A model generated the notes under the pieces. It ran no database searches and was not told where the DNA came from. It saw nothing but the letters and a program-made list of their open reading frames with translations. Made by a program: the position numbers and the translations under genes. From assembly GCA_947485165.1 (NCBI GenBank), contig CANKRG010000010.1, positions 1 to 49,726 of the forward strand: a stretch of 49,726 bases of DNA. Direction: 5' to 3'. Positions 19,445 to 27,814 of the stretch are shown in pieces. The stretch is from Comamonadaceae bacterium (GTDB lineage: Bacteria > Pseudomonadota > Gammaproteobacteria > Burkholderiales > Burkholderiaceae_C). How positions within the stretch are numbered: position 1 is the first letter of the stretch; each line of letters begins with the position of its first letter.

Positions 19445-20269
19445 ATGTCCAAAACATTGTTCAAACTCACCAGTCTCAATCTCAACGGCATCCGCTCTGC
19501 CAGCAGCAAAGGCTTGGCCGCTTGGATTGAAAAGTCACAACCCCATTGTATTTGCGTCCAAGAGGTCAAAGCGCAGTATGCCGACGTGAAAGACAAGTTT
19601 GAAGAAATCGCTGGCATGAAAGGTTATTTTCACTTTGCCGAGAAAAAAGGCTACTCCGGCGTGGGCGTGTACACCAAAGAAACGCCGACCGAGGTGATTG
19701 TCGGGATAGGCAGCAGCCTAGAGTTTGCCGAATTCAATGCGGAGGGCCGCTACGTCGAGCTGCGTTTTGACACGCCGTCGCGCAAATTCTCCATCATCAG
19801 CTGCTACTACCCCAGCGGCTCGTCGGGGGAGGAGCGGCAGCAGGCGAAGTTTCGATTTTTGGCCGTGATCTACCCGCATTTGATGCAGCTTAAAATCGAG
19901 CGCGAGTTTATTTTGTGTGGCGACATCAACATCGCCCACCAAGAAGCCGATTTGAAAAACTACAAAGGCAACAAAAAAAACAGCGGTTTTTTACCGGAAG
20001 AGCGGGCCTGGATGTCGCAGCTGCTACACGAAGCCAACGGCGGTTTGAAAGACGTCTACCGCCTGCTGCAGCCTGACACAACGGAGACTTGCTACACCTG
20101 GTGGAGCAACCGTGGCCAAGCCTATGCCAACAACGTGGGTTGGCGGCTGGACTACCATTTGGCTACACCTAAAGTAGCACTTTTGGCCAAACATGAAGAA
20201 ATCTATAAAGCCGAGCGCTTCTCAGACCACGCGCCTATCACGATCAGTTACGATTTTTCGAGCTTCTAA
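19445..20269 (+). CDS. xth: Exodeoxyribonuclease III family AP endonuclease
   Basis: DNA repair enzyme of the exonuclease-endonuclease-phosphatase fold that cuts at abasic sites. 274 residues. Motifs: LNLNGIRSA near residue 11-19, the Glu ligand in CVQEVKAQ (about 40), GDINIAH (about 158-164), TWWSNRGQAYANNVGWRLDY (about 219-238, in pieces) and the C-terminal SDHAPI with the catalytic Asp-His pair (about 262-267). The ATG at 19445 has no strong ribosome binding site but gives the expected N-terminus. Confidence 0.93.
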   Translation: MSKTLFKLTSLNLNGIRSASSKGLAAWIEKSQPHCICVQEVKAQYADVKDKFEEIAGMKGYFHFAEKKGYSGVGVYTKETPTEVIVGIGSSLEFAEFNAEGRYVELRFDTPSRKFSIISCYYPSGSSGEERQQAKFRFLAVIYPHLMQLKIEREFILCGDINIAHQEADLKNYKGNKKNSGFLPEERAWMSQLLHEANGGLKDVYRLLQPDTTETCYTWWSNRGQAYANNVGWRLDYHLATPKVALLAKHEEIYKAERFSDHAPITISYDFSSF

Positions 20270-20275
20270 GCGCAT

Positions 20276-20458
20276 TTGAGGCGATTTGACGACACGTTGC
20301 ATGCAGCTTTGGAGCATGCTACAAACAAACTCATTTTTGGTAGCGTCGCCGTGTCTGTCTTGGCGGCTTGCACCGCCTACAAAGACAAACCGGCGGCAAC
20401 CACCATCATCACCATAGACGATTACAAAAACACCATCATTCCAGCTACAAAAATTTGA
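20276..20458 (+). CDS. Possible small lipoprotein (uncertain)
   Basis: An open frame of 60 codons in the gap between the nuclease and the AmpG-like gene. It contains a hydrophobic stretch LIFGSVAVSVLAAC followed by TAYKDKPAATT, which looks like a type II signal peptide with a LAAC lipobox. Against it: only TTG starts are available (20276, 20297, 20309), there is no well-placed ribosome binding site, and the mature peptide would be about 25 residues. It may be a decayed gene or a chance frame. Confidence 0.22.
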   Translation: MRRFDDTLHAALEHATNKLIFGSVAVSVLAACTAYKDKPAATTIITIDDYKNTIIPATKI

Positions 20459-20499
20459 TGGTGGCACACTGACTGTATCCGTGGCTTTATGATGGCGGC

Positions 20500-21936
20500 A
20501 TGAGCACCACTACAGCCAATTCAGTCGATCCTCAAATTTCAAAACCGCCCAAACGCACTTGGGCACAAACCCTCAAAGTCTATTTAGAGCCGCCCACGCT
20601 GCGCATGCTGCTACTGGGCTTTGCTGCGGGCTTGCCGCTTTTGTTGGTTCTAGGCACACTCAGTTTTCGCCTGCGCGAAGCGGGCATTGACCGCACAACG
20701 ATTGGTTTTTTAAGCTGGGTCGGTTTGGCTTACGGCTTCAAATGGGTCTGGTCTCCCTTGGTGGACAGGATGCCGATTCCGCTGCTCACGCCGTGGCTAG
20801 GCCGCAGGCGCAGTTGGTTATTGCTATCGCAACTCGTCATCATGGCGGGTCTGGCGGGCATGGCGCTAACGAATCCGCAAAATGATTTGCAAAGCATGGT
20901 GTGGTTTGCGGTGGTGGTGGCCTTTGGCTCGGCCACGCAAGACATTGCGCTGGACGCTTATCGCATTGAATCCGCCGATGTGGATCGCCAAGCAGCCATG
21001 GCCAGCGCCTATATGACGGGCTACCGGATTGCGATGATTTGGGCAGGCGCGGGGGTATTTTGGGTGGCTGCTTTTGCTGAGGTTGCACCTGTAGCGTCCG
21101 TGGCCAGTGTTGCAGGTCAAGCCGCTAAGGTGGTTTACCAGCACAGCGCGTGGCAGACGGCGTATTTGGTCGTGGCGGCGTCCATGCTTTTAGGCGTCAT
21201 CACCGTGTTTTGGTCGCCTAAACCGGCAGAACGCGCGTTTATTCCCGCTAAAAACGCCGCAGATTGGCTCAAAGGCGCCCTAATCGAGCCGTTTGCCGAC
21301 TTCATCCGCCGTTACAAATGGCATGCCGCACTGATTTTGGCGCTGATCGCTACCTACCGCATCTCCGACGTCGTCATGGGCATCATGGCGAACCCGTTTT
21401 ATGTCGATATGGGTTACACCAAGCTGGAGGTGGCGAATGTCACCAAGGTGTTTGGCGTCATCATGACGCTGGTCGGCGCGTTCATCGGTGGCGTGCTGTC
21501 CATGCGCTTTGGCGTGATGCGGATTTTGATGTTGGGCGCGGTGTTGAGTGCGGCCAGCAACCTGCTGTTCGCCTGGCTGGGCGGTCGCGGGCACGACTTG
21601 ACGGCGCTGGTGTGGGTGATTTCGGCTGACAATTTGTCCAGCGGTATCGCCTCGGCGGCGTTCATTGCCTATTTGTCCAGCCTGACAAATATCAACTATT
21701 CCGCCACGCAGTACGCGCTGTTCAGCTCCATGATGTTGCTGTTGCCGAAGTTTATAGCGGGTTATTCGGGCAAATACGTCGACGCCTTTGGCTACACCGA
21801 TTTTTTCACCGCCACGGCCATGCTGGGCGCGCCAGTGCTGCTGTTGGTTTGGCTGGCAAGCCGCATTAAAACGCCTGAAACTACGCCGGATTTGTCCAAA
21901 ACCCCTGAAACCGGCATGCATCGCGTAAATGCTTAA
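20500..21936 (+). CDS. ampG: AmpG-like muropeptide permease (MFS)
   Basis: Major facilitator protein of 478 residues with about 12-14 membrane segments. It resembles AmpG, which imports anhydro-muropeptides for peptidoglycan recycling: the segment LLLGFAAGLPLLLVLGTL near residues 38-55, GLAYGFKWVWSPLVDR near 76-91, LGRRRSWLL near 102, and SATQDIALDAYRIE near 143-156 are AmpG-type. The start at 20500 was taken as the first ATG in frame. The gene name is by family resemblance. A family A repeat follows its stop codon. Confidence 0.85.
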   Translation: MSTTTANSVDPQISKPPKRTWAQTLKVYLEPPTLRMLLLGFAAGLPLLLVLGTLSFRLREAGIDRTTIGFLSWVGLAYGFKWVWSPLVDRMPIPLLTPWLGRRRSWLLLSQLVIMAGLAGMALTNPQNDLQSMVWFAVVVAFGSATQDIALDAYRIESADVDRQAAMASAYMTGYRIAMIWAGAGVFWVAAFAEVAPVASVASVAGQAAKVVYQHSAWQTAYLVVAASMLLGVITVFWSPKPAERAFIPAKNAADWLKGALIEPFADFIRRYKWHAALILALIATYRISDVVMGIMANPFYVDMGYTKLEVANVTKVFGVIMTLVGAFIGGVLSMRFGVMRILMLGAVLSAASNLLFAWLGGRGHDLTALVWVISADNLSSGIASAAFIAYLSSLTNINYSATQYALFSSMMLLLPKFIAGYSGKYVDAFGYTDFFTATAMLGAPVLLLVWLASRIKTPETTPDLSKTPETGMHRVNA

Positions 21937-21949
21937 TTTATGTGCCAAA

Positions 21950-22010
21950 TATGCCACTAGCTGACGTATTTATTGCCTAAATAGCTATAAAAATCATATC
22001 AAATTTATGG
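21950..22010 (-). repeat. Family A repeat after the ampG-like gene
   Basis: In reverse orientation this copy reads AAATTTGATATGATTTTTAT, AGCTATTTAGGCAATAAATAC and GTCAGCTAG, agreeing with the other copies in the GGCAATAAATAC core and the terminal GCTAG. It lies in the 212-base gap before the response regulator gene and 13 bases after the permease stop. The rest of that gap is A+T-rich with no recognisable promoter. Confidence 0.75.
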
Positions 22011-22148
22011 CAAATAAACCTATTTTTGAGATGTTTTAAGCAGTTTTACATAACTTTACCGCAGCTTTATCGACCAAAACTGACTCTAAGCGCATGATCA
22101 AACGTTATTACCGGCTCCACAGCTAAGCCGCAAATTTGTCGAAAAACT

Positions 22149-22868
22149 ATGCAACAACAGCTTTTGATGATTGAAGACGACGCCCGCTTGGCCAGCATGG
22201 TCGGCGAGTACTTGCGACAAGCGGGCTTCGAAGTCGCCCACGCATTGGACGGTACCAGTGGTTTGGCTGCTCTGCAAAAAGCGCCACCCGCCTTGGTCGT
22301 GCTTGATTTGATGCTGCCCGACATGGATGGCTTAGAAATCTGCCGCCGTATCCGCGCACTGGGCGGCGCTGTGGCTAGAACGCCTATTTTGATGCTAACC
22401 GCCAAAGGCGATCCGATGGATCGCGTGATTGGCTTAGAAGTCGGTGCTGACGACTATTTGGCCAAACCTTTTGAGCCACGTGAACTCTTGGCCCGTATTC
22501 GCGCGATTTTGCGACGCAGCGCTGAATCGGTAGCATCCGCTGAACCAGACGCATCTCAGCCGATTTTGCGCTTTGGCAGCTTGGATATTGACCGCGATGC
22601 CCGCATTGTCAGCTTGTCCGGCAAAGAGGTTGATTTGACCTCTTACCAGTTCGACTTGCTGCTCGCGGTGGCTGAGCGCGCTGGCCGGGTGCTGACGCGG
22701 GACCAAATCATGGAAGCCGTGCGCGGCCGCGAGTTGGAGGCGTTTGACCGCTCCATCGACGTGCACATGGGCCGCATCCGCGCCGCGATTGAGCTGGATG
22801 CGAAGGATCCGAAGCGGATTTTGACGGTTCGCGGTGTGGGCTATGTATTCGCTAAACAACAAGATTGA
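22149..22868 (+). CDS. OmpR-family response regulator
   Basis: Two-component transcription factor, 239 residues. Receiver domain about 1-120: acidic pair Glu-Asp-Asp at 9-11, phospho-acceptor Asp53 in LVVLDLMLPDMDG, Thr in MLTAK (about 86), and Lys in YLAKPF (about 108). The winged-helix OmpR-type DNA-binding domain occupies about 140-236 (SYQFDLLLAVAERAGRVLTR; RGVGYVF at the end). It resembles the RstA/CpxR branch. The kinase gene begins 57 bases downstream and is its obvious partner. Confidence 0.93.
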   Translation: MQQQLLMIEDDARLASMVGEYLRQAGFEVAHALDGTSGLAALQKAPPALVVLDLMLPDMDGLEICRRIRALGGAVARTPILMLTAKGDPMDRVIGLEVGADDYLAKPFEPRELLARIRAILRRSAESVASAEPDASQPILRFGSLDIDRDARIVSLSGKEVDLTSYQFDLLLAVAERAGRVLTRDQIMEAVRGRELEAFDRSIDVHMGRIRAAIELDAKDPKRILTVRGVGYVFAKQQD

Positions 22869-22925
22869 TGCGAAGTCAAATCCCCCTTTACAAGGTTTCG
22901 CCCCTTTTCCAAAGTGAGGAATAAG

Positions 22926-24383
22926 ATGAATACCTCACCGCATCAACCCTTCTTCAATCGCCTCTACGTTCGCATTTGGTTGGCGGTGGTGCTGGCCGTC
23001 GCGGTGTTGATCTTCTTGGTCGGTTGGGCTTGGCGTGAGAGCGCAGAGCGTAAGCTGGCGGACTACAGCGCCTCGCCCGTGGTGCGTGAGGTGGTGGTGC
23101 GCAACGCCGCCGGCGAGGTCGTCGGCAGCGCCATCGCCGCGCCGCGTGTGCCGGGCATGGGTGCGGGAACAGAGTTTTCAGTCAAGCTGGACAAAGCCTT
23201 GGCCGCTGGTGAAGTCATGGGTTTGCAAATGCCACGGGCACGCCGCTTGAACCCGAAAACGGGCGAGTTAGAGCAGATTTCCCCGCAAGAATTGCGTGAA
23301 CGAATGGGTCGCGCGGGTCGCATCAACAGGGCTGATCGGCCAGATCATCCATTCGGCCCGGGCGGCCCGCCCGGCGGCCCAGCGGACAAAAGCTGGTTCA
23401 CCCCCCCCTTTGGCTTCGTCTGGATGCTGATGTTGGTCGGCCTCGCCGTGGCGCTGGGCACCTACCCGCTGATTCGCCGCCTGACCAAGCGCTTGAACAC
23501 CCTCCAAAGCGGTGTGGAGCAATGGGGGCGGGGCGATTTGTCCACCCGCGTCAAGGTCAGCGGCAACGACGAAGTGGCCTTTTTGGCGGAACGGTTCAAC
23601 ACGGCAGCCAGCCGCATTGAAGCTTTGGTGGGTTCGCACAAATCGCTGCTGGCGAACGCCTCGCACGAGCTTCGATCACCCTTAACCCGCATCAAAATGG
23701 GGCTGGAGCTGATGACCCCCACGGTTGGCACTGACGTGTCCGCCCTGCCCCCCGAGGGGGCTAATTTCCCTAGAGGCGGCTCGTCGGGAAATTCAGCTAC
23801 ATCACGCATTTTTGATAAGCATAAAGACGAAATCAGCCGAAATATCAACGAGCTAGACCAGTTGATCGCCGAGATTTTGCTCGCCAGTCGCTTAGATTCG
23901 GCACAGGCGGATGTGGGCACGTTTGAGACGGTTGATTTGACCGGTTTGGCCGCGGAGGAATGCGCCAAATCGGGCGCAGAGCTGCAAGTACTGTCCGAAT
24001 CCGCCATCGCCATACAAGGCGTGCCCAAGTTGCTACGTCGTTTGATGCGCAATTTGTTGGAAAACGCGAACCGTTATGCGATAAAAAGTACGGCTGCGGC
24101 AAGCGTTGAGCCCGTTGTGCTGACTTTGGCCATGGAGGGTGTTGGCGATGCTAAAACTGCTGTGTTGCGTGTGACCGACCACGGCCCAGGCGTGCCCAAA
24201 GAGCTGCGTGAACGCATTTTCGAGCCGTTTTACCGCGCCCCAGGCGCGAGTGAACGCGACGGTGGCGTGGGTTTGGGGCTGGCCTTGGTCAAATCCATCG
24301 CCCAGCGTCACGGTGGCAGCGTGCGCTGTGAGGCGGCGGCGTCAGGTCAGGGGGCTTGTTTTGTGGTGACGCTTCCGGTTTAA
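22926..24383 (+). CDS. Sensor histidine kinase with repeat-derived loop
   Basis: Membrane sensor, 485 residues, partner of the preceding regulator. Membrane segments are at about 17-37 and 159-180; the periplasmic part ends in a Gly/Pro-rich stretch (FGPGGPPGGPADK). HAMP follows (about 180-232), then the H-box SHELRSPLTR with His247, N-box NLLENANRY, and G boxes DHGPGVP and GVGLGLALVKS. The segment about 263-300, between the two dimerisation helices, is some 30 residues longer than I expect; 23745-23793 there is a family C repeat. The ATG at 22926 was chosen over a GTG at 22914 because TGAGGA lies directly in front. Confidence 0.92.
   Translation: MNTSPHQPFFNRLYVRIWLAVVLAVAVLIFLVGWAWRESAERKLADYSASPVVREVVVRNAAGEVVGSAIAAPRVPGMGAGTEFSVKLDKALAAGEVMGLQMPRARRLNPKTGELEQISPQELRERMGRAGRINRADRPDHPFGPGGPPGGPADKSWFTPPFGFVWMLMLVGLAVALGTYPLIRRLTKRLNTLQSGVEQWGRGDLSTRVKVSGNDEVAFLAERFNTAASRIEALVGSHKSLLANASHELRSPLTRIKMGLELMTPTVGTDVSALPPEGANFPRGGSSGNSATSRIFDKHKDEISRNINELDQLIAEILLASRLDSAQADVGTFETVDLTGLAAEECAKSGAELQVLSESAIAIQGVPKLLRRLMRNLLENANRYAIKSTAAASVEPVVLTLAMEGVGDAKTAVLRVTDHGPGVPKELRERIFEPFYRAPGASERDGGVGLGLALVKSIAQRHGGSVRCEAAASGQGACFVVTLPV
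23745..23793 (+). repeat. Family C repeat inside the histidine kinase gene
   Basis: The unit starts CTGCCCCCCGAGGGGGC and ends GGCGGCTCGTCGGGAAATT. It contains a perfect CCCCC/GGGGG palindrome and a second perfect stem AATTTCCC (23763-23770) with GGGAAATT (23786-23793). It matches the intergenic unit at 7527-7569 at both ends and in overall length. It is translated in frame as about ALPPEGANFPRGGSSGNS, in the loop between the two dimerisation helices. Confidence 0.7.
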
Positions 24384-24415
24384 ATCGCTTTCTGCGCGGC
24401 ATAATCTAAGCATTC

Positions 24416-24479
24416 TCCGTTCGCCCTGAGCTTGGCTAAGGGTTCGTGTGAAGGCTTCGACAAGCTCAGCCCGAACGGA
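24416..24479. repeat. Inverted repeat, family B, before cobalamin gene
   Basis: The left arm TCCGTTCGCCCTGAGCTTG (24416-24434) pairs with the right arm CAAGCTCAGCCCGAACGGA (24461-24479) with two mismatches near the middle. The unit is of the common 'CCCTGAGCTTGTCGAAG' intergenic type. It lies 27 bases before the adenosyltransferase ATG and after the kinase stop, and may act as a bidirectional terminator. A shorter relative is at 40936-40973. Confidence 0.8.
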
Positions 24480-24506
24480 TTTTGTTTTCAACAGGATTCA
24501 TAAGCT

Positions 24507-25118
24507 ATGGGCAACAGACTCTCACAAATCGCCACCCGCACAGGCGACGCTGGCACCACGGGGCTGGGCGACAACAGCCGCGTCTCCAAACACCACTTGC
24601 GCATCCATGCCATGGGCGATGTCGATGAGTTGAACTCGCACATCGGCGTGCTGTTGTGCGAGACGCTGCCGGATGGCGTGCGGCATGTGTTGGTTGAAAT
24701 CCAGCACCAGCTCTTCAATTTAGGTGGCGAATTGTCGATTCCTGGCTTTGAGTTGCTTAAAAAAGAGGCGATTGTTGACTTGGACGACGCTTTGGAAACC
24801 TACAACGCGACTTTGCCCAAGTTAGCCGAGTTCATCTTGCCAGCTGGCAACCGCGCGGCCTCGCAGGCGCATGTCTGCCGCACCGTGGCGCGTCGGGCGG
24901 AGCGGGCTGTGGTGGCGTTGGGTGAGTCGGAAACCATCAACGATTCGCCCCGTCAGTACCTGAACCGGCTGAGCGATTTGATGTTTGTGCTCTCCCGCGT
25001 GCTCAATCGAATGGTGGTTGACGGTCAGGCTGGCGACGACGTGTATTGGAAAAGCGAGCGCTTGGCGCGGCAAAATGTTGCACCGGAAGATGTACTGGAC
25101 GCATCAGCGGATGCATGA
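24507..25118 (+). CDS. Cob(I)alamin adenosyltransferase, PduO type
   Basis: Transfers the adenosyl group of ATP to cob(I)alamin to make coenzyme B12. 203 residues, helical-bundle family. The ATP-binding N-terminus TRTGDAGTTGLGD (about 10-22) and the segment VDELNSHIGVLL (about 39-50) are clear; the C-terminal RNVARRAERAVV-like element reads CRTVARRAERAVVAL (about 123-137), followed by YLNRLSDLMFVLSR. No other B12 gene is close by. The downstream gap to the convergent ABC exporter is 96 bases. Confidence 0.93.
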   Translation: MGNRLSQIATRTGDAGTTGLGDNSRVSKHHLRIHAMGDVDELNSHIGVLLCETLPDGVRHVLVEIQHQLFNLGGELSIPGFELLKKEAIVDLDDALETYNATLPKLAEFILPAGNRAASQAHVCRTVARRAERAVVALGESETINDSPRQYLNRLSDLMFVLSRVLNRMVVDGQAGDDVYWKSERLARQNVAPEDVLDASADA

Positions 25119-25214
25119 GAATCCGCACCACATACAGATTTTAATAGCTGGCATCAGCGTTGCCACACCTCCAAAAGCCAGCGCTCTGCAGTTTGCCTAC
25201 ACCTGCAACGTCAA

Positions 25215-27161
25215 CTAGGCTTCCTCAGCACCACTTTGCTGCAGCGCCCACATTTGCGCATAAACGCCACCAAGCGATAAAAGTTGCGCGTGGTTCCCGC
25301 GTTCAACGATGTGGCCAGCGTCCATCACTAAAATCTCATGCGCATCAACCACTGTGGATAGCCTGTGTGCAATCACCAGCGTGGTCTTGTTTTGTGCCAC
25401 GCTTTGCAGTTCGGCTTGAATGGCGCGCTCGTTGGCGCTGTCTAAAGCTGATGTGGCCTCGTCAAAAATCAAAATCGGCGGGTTTTTCAGCAAGGTGCGG
25501 GCGATGGCGACGCGTTGTTTTTCGCCGCCAGAGAGCTTCAGCCCACGCTCGCCCACCATGGTTTGGTAGCCCAAAGGGGTGCTGTTGATGAAGTCGTGAA
25601 TGCGGGCTGATTTGGCCGCTTCTTCCACCTGTTCTTGCGTGGCGCCCGACCTGCCGTACGCAATGTTGTACGCCACGGTGTCATTGAACAGCACCGTGTC
25701 CTGCGGAACGATGCCAATGGCCTCGCGCACACTGGCTTGGGTCACGGTTTTGATGTTTTGACCGGCAATAGCAATCGTGCCCTGCTGCACGTCGTAAAAC
25801 CTGAAAAGCAGCCGCGCCAGCGTCGATTTGCCCGCACCTGAGGGCCCGACCACAGCCACTGTTTTACCCGCAGGCACGGTAAAACTGATGCCGTGCAAGA
25901 TGGGGCGGCTGGGCTCGTAGGCAAAATGAACGTTTTGGAAACTAATTTCGGGTGAAAATTCAGATGAGATGGCGTTTTGAATCTCTAAATTTGCTATATT
26001 ATTTATAGCTGTTACGTCATTAAATACAACGGCTATAGGCGTATTTTGTACCTCTTTTTTAAGAATTTGAAGCGCTTGCGCACCGGGCGCGTCTGCAATC
26101 TCGCGTTCACGCTCCAAAAGGGTGAACATTTTGTCCAAATCGGTCAAACTTTGCTTGATTTCGCGGTAAATCACGCCTAAAAAGTTCAGCGGAATGTACA
26201 GCTGGATCATAAAAGCGTTCACCATCACCAAGTCCCCAAGCGTCATGCGGCCATCGACCACGCCTTGGGTGGCTCGCCACAGCATCGCTACCAAAGCAGT
26301 GGCGATGATGAGCTGCTGCCCGGTGTTGAGCATGCTCAACGTGGTTTGGCTTTTGACGGAGGCGGCGCGGAATTTTTCTAGGTTGTCGTCGTAGCGCTGG
26401 GCTTCAAACGCCTCGTTGTTGAAGTATTTGACGGTTTCATAGTTCAGCAGCGAGTCGATGGCGCGGGTGTGGGCTGCGCCGTCCAAGTCGTTCATTTTCT
26501 TACGAAATTGGGTGCGCCATTCGGTAATCGTCACGGTGTAGGTGATGTAAACAACCAGTGCCACCACCGTGATCCAAGCAAACCAGGCGTCAAATTTGAC
26601 CGCCAAAAGCGTCAATACCAGCACCATTTCGATCAATGTGGGGGCGATGTTGAAGAGGGTAAAGCCAATCAGCGTGCGCACGGCGCGGGTGCCGCGTTCG
26701 ATGTCACGCGTCATGCCGCCGGTTTGGCGCTCCAGGTGAAAGCGCAGGCTCAGGGCGTGCAAATGGCGGAAAACTTCGAGTGAAATACTGCGCGCCGCAC
26801 CTTCGGTGGCTTTGGAAAAAACCAGTTCACGCAGCTCGGTAAACAAGCTTGTGGATAACCTCAACAAACCGTAGCCAATGAGTAAGGCAACAGGTACAAC
26901 GAGCAACGCTTGTGCGCCCGTGCTGAGGTTGGGATTCATCGTATCCACCAGCTGTTTCAGCAGCAGCGGCACACCCACATTGGCCACTTTCGCGCCAATC
27001 ATAAAGGTCAGCGCTGCAATCACACGCCATTTGTACCGCCACAGGTAGGGAAACAGCCTGGCTAACGTGCTCCAGTCGGAACGAGGTATGGCCGTTTGTG
27101 GTGTCGTTGCTACAGAATTGGGTGCAATATCTGCAGCATTAAGGTGACTATAACCGCGCAT
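25215..27161 (-). CDS. Atm1/HMT1-type ABC exporter with extra linker segment
   Basis: Fused membrane-plus-ATPase half transporter, 648 residues, working as a homodimer. Six membrane helices fill about 40-340. The ATPase domain has Walker A GPSGAGKST (about 434-442), signature LSGGEKQR (about 538), Walker B ILIFDEATSALD and the H-loop IAHRLST. It resembles the Atm1/HMT1 branch (glutathione or heavy-metal-thiol substrates). Between the two domains (about 365-400) is a segment without counterpart in relatives I remember; DNA 25987-26047 there is a family A repeat. The start at 27161 gives the family N-terminus MRGYSH; an ATG at 27194 is possible. Confidence 0.9.
   Translation of the reverse strand: MRGYSHLNAADIAPNSVATTPQTAIPRSDWSTLARLFPYLWRYKWRVIAALTFMIGAKVANVGVPLLLKQLVDTMNPNLSTGAQALLVVPVALLIGYGLLRLSTSLFTELRELVFSKATEGAARSISLEVFRHLHALSLRFHLERQTGGMTRDIERGTRAVRTLIGFTLFNIAPTLIEMVLVLTLLAVKFDAWFAWITVVALVVYITYTVTITEWRTQFRKKMNDLDGAAHTRAIDSLLNYETVKYFNNEAFEAQRYDDNLEKFRAASVKSQTTLSMLNTGQQLIIATALVAMLWRATQGVVDGRMTLGDLVMVNAFMIQLYIPLNFLGVIYREIKQSLTDLDKMFTLLEREREIADAPGAQALQILKKEVQNTPIAVVFNDVTAINNIANLEIQNAISSEFSPEISFQNVHFAYEPSRPILHGISFTVPAGKTVAVVGPSGAGKSTLARLLFRFYDVQQGTIAIAGQNIKTVTQASVREAIGIVPQDTVLFNDTVAYNIAYGRSGATQEQVEEAAKSARIHDFINSTPLGYQTMVGERGLKLSGGEKQRVAIARTLLKNPPILIFDEATSALDSANERAIQAELQSVAQNKTTLVIAHRLSTVVDAHEILVMDAGHIVERGNHAQLLSLGGVYAQMWALQQSGAEEA
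25987..26047 (+). repeat. Family A repeat inside the ABC exporter gene
   Basis: Reading on the plus strand, the segment runs AAATTTGCTATATTATTTAT, AGCTG, then ATTAAATACAACGGCTATAGG. It aligns along its full length with the intergenic copy at 18646-18706, for example in TTTGCTAT.TTATT.ATAGCT and TAAATACA..GGCTA. It is therefore antisense to the gene, and is translated in the minus frame as roughly IAVVFNDVTAINNIANLEI in the linker between membrane and ATPase domains. Confidence 0.85.
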
Positions 27162-27249
27162 CTTGGATAATCTCTTTTTACAAATTTTGTACATCTACTT
27201 GTAACGCGCTTGCGTGGTTAGATGTACTTTTAACTATAGATTGTCTCTG

Positions 27250-27690
27250 ATGTCCATGATTGCAAGCAACAGCCCTCAAAATTCTTCTTTGGCGCCCAAT
27301 GTAGCACTGCCAATCGACAAAGAATTGGTGCTTAAGGTGATTCCCATGCCGGCGGACTGCAACGCCAACGGCGATATTTTTGGCGGCTGGGTGATGGCGC
27401 AGGTGGACTTGGCGGGCAGCGTTATTCCGGCCAGACACACGCAAGGACGCATGGCGACCGTGGCGGTGAATGAGTTTATATTTAAACAGCCCGTACGTGT
27501 GGGCGATATTTTGTCGTTTTTCTCAGCGGTCACCCGTATTGGTAGAACCTCCGTGACGGTCAAAGTTGAAGTCTTTGCGGAACGCTTCAGAAGCCAAGGT
27601 CGTTACATCAAAGTTACAGAAGCATTGGTTACCTATGTAGCCATTGACGATCAGGGACGGCCAAGAAAAATCGCTGATAAAAACGCGTAG
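27250..27690 (+). CDS. Acyl-CoA thioesterase, YciA-like hotdog fold
   Basis: Hydrolyses acyl-CoA to free acid and CoA; 146 residues from the ATG at 27250. The hotdog family run MPADCNANGDIFGGWVM (about 33-49) carries the active-site Asp, and RMATVAVNEFIFKQPV (about 70-85) follows, both typical of the YciA/acyl-CoA hydrolase group. An ATG two codons later is an alternative start; a GTG at 27214 would add residues not seen in the family. Divergent from the ABC exporter and convergent with the enoyl-CoA hydratase gene. A hairpin CGTAGA/TCTACG (27686-27705) spans its stop codon. Confidence 0.88.
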   Translation: MSMIASNSPQNSSLAPNVALPIDKELVLKVIPMPADCNANGDIFGGWVMAQVDLAGSVIPARHTQGRMATVAVNEFIFKQPVRVGDILSFFSAVTRIGRTSVTVKVEVFAERFRSQGRYIKVTEALVTYVAIDDQGRPRKIADKNA

Positions 27691-27737
27691 AACTTGAAAT
27701 CTACGGGAAATCCTGAATAAAATAGAGTTAAATACGA

Positions 27738-27788
27738 ATGTAGCCGGCGTTCTTATTGCCTATCTTGCTATTTTATATGTAGCAAACC
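27738..27788 (-). repeat. Family A repeat between convergent genes
   Basis: In reverse orientation it reads GTTTGCTACATATAAAATAG, CAAGATAGGCAATAAGAACG and CCGGCTA. The left TGCTA...TAGCA hairpin and the GGCAATAA core agree with the other copies. It lies between the thioesterase gene and the enoyl-CoA hydratase gene, which converge, in a 124-base gap. Confidence 0.75.
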
Positions 27789-27814
27789 AGGTGGTGAATG
27801 CAACTTTGAAAAAT

